Shown here in pieces: positions 44,190-46,110 of a stretch of 46,110 nucleotides of DNA. Each line of letters opens with the position of its first letter. Position 1 is the stretch's first letter. The stretch is from Actinomycetota bacterium (lineage in GTDB: Bacteria; Actinomycetota; CADDZG01; WHSQ01), in NCBI GenBank assembly GCA_030447315.1, contig JAUJPD010000007.1, positions 82,895-129,004 on the forward strand, written 5' to 3'. Under the pieces are notes generated by a model. That model worked only from the letters and a program-made list of their open reading frames with translations, was not told the origin of the DNA and searched no databases. The position numbers and the translations under genes were made by a program.

Positions 44190-44735
44190 TCAGCGCAACA
44201 CCAGCCGATAGACAACCGCGCAGGCCCCCACGAGGCTGGCGGTAGCTACGGTCGACGGAAGGATCTTGGCTAGAGGCCGCTTCGAATAGAAGAACAGCCC
44301 AGCTCCGCCCACAGTTTCAATGGCGACTTGCTCCCAGCGCTGAGTCAGCATCGCCACCGCAGCGGCTTCACCCACGAGCACGCCGATCGCCGCTCCCCAG
44401 CTCAGCGACCAACGGTGCGACTTAGCGCCCGCGGCACCCGAGATCGCGCCCACAACTGCACCAGCCAACAACCAGAACAGCCCGACACGCGTGAGGTAGC
44501 GGACCGAGATGGTCTCGTCGATGAAGATGCGCCAGGCGTAGTAGGTCAGCGTCGCGGTGACTAAGCACACGCTGCCCGCGGTTGCGCCTTTCCGGAGCGA
44601 GCGCTCGCTACGGCCTACGAAGAATCCGGCCAGGAACCAAACGGCTCCAACATTGCCCACCCAGCGGGGAGCGACATCATCAACCAGCCGCGCTGCAATG
44701 CCAAGAACCAGCCCAGCCGCCGCCGGGATCAACAA
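44190..44735 (-). CDS. multi-pass membrane protein (DUF6518-like)
   Basis: A 181-residue integral membrane protein with about six hydrophobic segments (AAAGLVLGIAARLV, VGAVWFLAGFFVG, VGLFWLLAGAVVGAISG, GAAIGVLVGEAAAVAML and others) and short charged loops. It looks like small DUF6518-type proteins of actinobacteria. No transport or enzyme motif. ATG 44735. Confidence 0.75.
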   Translation of the reverse strand: MLIPAAAGLVLGIAARLVDDVAPRWVGNVGAVWFLAGFFVGRSERSLRKGATAGSVCLVTATLTYYAWRIFIDETISVRYLTRVGLFWLLAGAVVGAISGAAGAKSHRWSLSWGAAIGVLVGEAAAVAMLTQRWEQVAIETVGGAGLFFYSKRPLAKILPSTVATASLVGACAVVYRLVLR

Positions 44736-45035
44736 CGTGGGTCGTGAGGTGAACGGTCGGAGCCGCGAGGCCCCTTCCTAAGCCGTACCGAGGTCGACCG
44801 CGACTTGACCTCTTCGGAGGAGGCCCTGTCATCAGCTGCTCGAACTGCCCAGACGCCGGCCGCGAGTAGCCCCGATGAGGAGTGGGATGAGAAGCAGCAG
44901 GACAGCACGTCAACGATACCCATCAGACCAGCAACGAGTCGACCGCGTCCTTCCCTCCACGATCGTCCTCCCAAGAACGATAGGAGCTTGCCTCAAGGAC
45001 AGGTTGTTCCCGGTTGATGCTGGCGGAGGCAAGCC
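44736..45035. other. intergenic stretch without a supported gene
   Basis: Three hundred bases between two minus-strand genes. Overlapping short open frames exist but none has a plausible start signal. GCTTGCCTC (44987-44995) and GAGGCAAGC (45026-45034) form a nine-base inverted repeat with a 30-base loop just past the gene ending at 45036. It could be a transcript-end hairpin; otherwise I see nothing. Confidence 0.5.
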
Positions 45036-45707
45036 TCAGGGGATCGGATAGCCGCCCGATGCGAGCATGCCAATGCTGAACGGGGCATCACGAAGGGCTC
45101 CGTCGGGGTCGAAGATTCTCACCCTGACGTAGATCTGCTCATCGCAGACCGGCTCGTAGGTGGCCACTAGCGGTTCGTCACCCTGAACCGTCACGACGGC
45201 GGTAGCGAGATCGCTGGGGAGTGGCTGCGTGCAGTCCCAGAAGATGGCCGAGAGCCGTACGTCATAGATGCCCCTGTCGACCCGACGAGCTGTGGCCGGA
45301 CCGAGATGACAGTTGCTTCCGTCACGGTTGAAGGGGCCCCCGTACGAGGTCGAGAAGCCGGGCACCTCTCGCATGTCGGGTCCGATGTCAGGAGTGACGT
45401 GTGCCTGTCCCCGAAGCGCACCAGCTTGGCATTCCTGAACGAATGCCGAGGGCCCCAAGCCATCGAGGCGATCGGCCTCTTTGGCTCGCCGCACCTTTCC
45501 GATGAGGTTGCCTGGAAGGCGGCCGCGATCATTCGTGGCGACCAGTCTGTTCGCCCTGCGCGGCGCGTCTGGTGACACCGCGCTGAAGCCGTCTACCCGT
45601 CCCGCGTTGCGAGCGAAATCGACGACCTCTTGGGCCGCTACGGGAGCCGCGAGCGCCGCTAACACGGCCGTCAGTGCTACCACAACATGGCTTCGATCGA
45701 GTCGCAT
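45036..45707 (-). CDS. secreted protein of unknown function
   Basis: A 223-residue exported protein. The signal peptide ends near PVAAQEV. The next segment DFARNAGRVDGFSAV and RRANRLVATNDRGRLPGNLIG resemble a motif I associate with many actinobacterial surface proteins (NAxKVDGxxA). The C-terminal half is beta-rich with Cys pairs (QECQAG, SNCHLG, WDCTQP, VCDEQ). No enzyme motif. Confidence 0.75.
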   Translation of the reverse strand: MRLDRSHVVVALTAVLAALAAPVAAQEVVDFARNAGRVDGFSAVSPDAPRRANRLVATNDRGRLPGNLIGKVRRAKEADRLDGLGPSAFVQECQAGALRGQAHVTPDIGPDMREVPGFSTSYGGPFNRDGSNCHLGPATARRVDRGIYDVRLSAIFWDCTQPLPSDLATAVVTVQGDEPLVATYEPVCDEQIYVRVRIFDPDGALRDAPFSIGMLASGGYPIP

Positions 45708-46044
45708 CAGGGACCTCCTCTATCCAGGTGTCTACCGATAACAACGCCGGCGACGCACACTGGTTGCCACAAGCTCTCGACAACCGCTGCTTGGAAGCTG
45801 GAAACAGCACCGCTACTGAGGACGCTCAACGAAGCGATGGCTACTGGTCAGCTCCGCTGTGGATCCTTTGTGGATAGCCGGCGCCCTGCGCCTGGGTCAC
45901 CGGACCCACTGAAGCCCGAGCTGATGTGACGGCGGACCACAGCGCCGGCCGGAAGCCATGAGTGACCGGCCCCTCATCCCGCCGATGCAACGTTCGGCCG
46001 CAGCCGGACGTCTCCTACACAAAGGACACCAGAGGAGGGGTTCG
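45708..46044. other. intergenic stretch without a supported gene
   Basis: 337 bases separate divergent genes. Short plus-strand open frames here lack start signals and have poor codon use. The segment should carry promoters for both flanking genes, but I found no convincing -35/-10 pair. I see no tRNA or repeat. Confidence 0.5.
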
Positions 46045-46110
46045 ATGATCATTGTCCCGCACAACATGAAGTCCAGGAGACCACGATCCATCGCCGTCTC
46101 GGTCGCGCTG
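46045..46110 (+). CDS. start of a protein truncated by the right window edge
   Basis: ATG 46045 is preceded by a strong ribosome-binding site, GAGGAGGGG. The 22 visible codons give MIIVPHNMKSRRPRS followed by IAVSVAL, a basic stretch leading into a hydrophobic one, which looks like the opening of a signal peptide. A second Met lies at residue 8. Nothing more can be said. Confidence 0.6.
   Translation, partial: MIIVPHNMKSRRPRSIAVSVAL

Overview
This window is high-GC bacterial DNA with frequent GTG starts, many four-base gene overlaps and many secreted proteins. It most resembles an uncultivated, probably soil-dwelling Actinomycetota. Supporting points are the mature 23S rRNA length of about 3.06 kb after intron removal, an enlarged domain III stem region of the actinobacterial kind, and typical families of that phylum (SCO6745-like protein, amphi-Trp protein, LVIVD/PA protein, cupredoxins with a GMCGV motif). 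I cannot assign a class from sequence alone.

Layout. 1-5113: a truncated Rossmann-fold protein and a diacylglycerol-kinase-like lipid kinase, a metallo-beta-lactamase-fold hydrolase, a TPR protein, two cupredoxins and a Calx-beta protein. 5170-10071 (minus strand): a 23S-5S rRNA unit with its own candidate promoter, leader, processing stem and terminator. No 16S gene lies upstream, so 16S and 23S are unlinked here. The 23S gene is split by three group I introns, at positions equivalent to E. coli U1911, U1951 and U2500. These fall in helix 69, just beyond it in domain IV, and in the peptidyl-transferase ring. The U1951 intron carries a decayed LAGLIDADG homing endonuclease gene. The U1951 and U2500 introns share core sequence blocks, while the U1911 intron is of a different type.

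10152-15877: a secreted LVIVD/PA protein, a secreted Thr-rich repeat protein coupled to a membrane GAF-GGDEF diguanylate cyclase, peptide deformylase and a double-ACT protein. 15901-31758: a carbohydrate island. Its core is a nine-gene minus-strand operon (25288 to 15901) in which every junction overlaps, eight junctions in all and seven of them by exactly four bases. The order is two SDR epimerases, an MDR dehydrogenase, a Gfo/Idh/MocA oxidoreductase, a GT4 glycosyltransferase, three CgeB-like glycosyltransferases and a methyltransferase. Around it lie a GH1 beta-glucosidase, a glycosidase-SDR fusion with a disabled SDR site, a sulfotransferase, a secreted TIM-barrel protein and another GT4. 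Together they look able to build, methylate, perhaps sulfate, and trim one glycan or glycoside; the product is unknown.

31780-46110: mostly stand-alone exported or housekeeping genes. They include a CocE-type hydrolase, a membrane molybdopterin oxidoreductase, a hemerythrin, a zinc phospholipase-like protein, MsrB, an RTX-repeat protein, an alcohol dehydrogenase coupled to a tiny Cys-rich exported protein, a CX5R phosphatase, an amphi-Trp protein, several unknown secreted proteins, and a gene truncated at the right edge. I saw no tRNA, CRISPR array, IS element or phage module.
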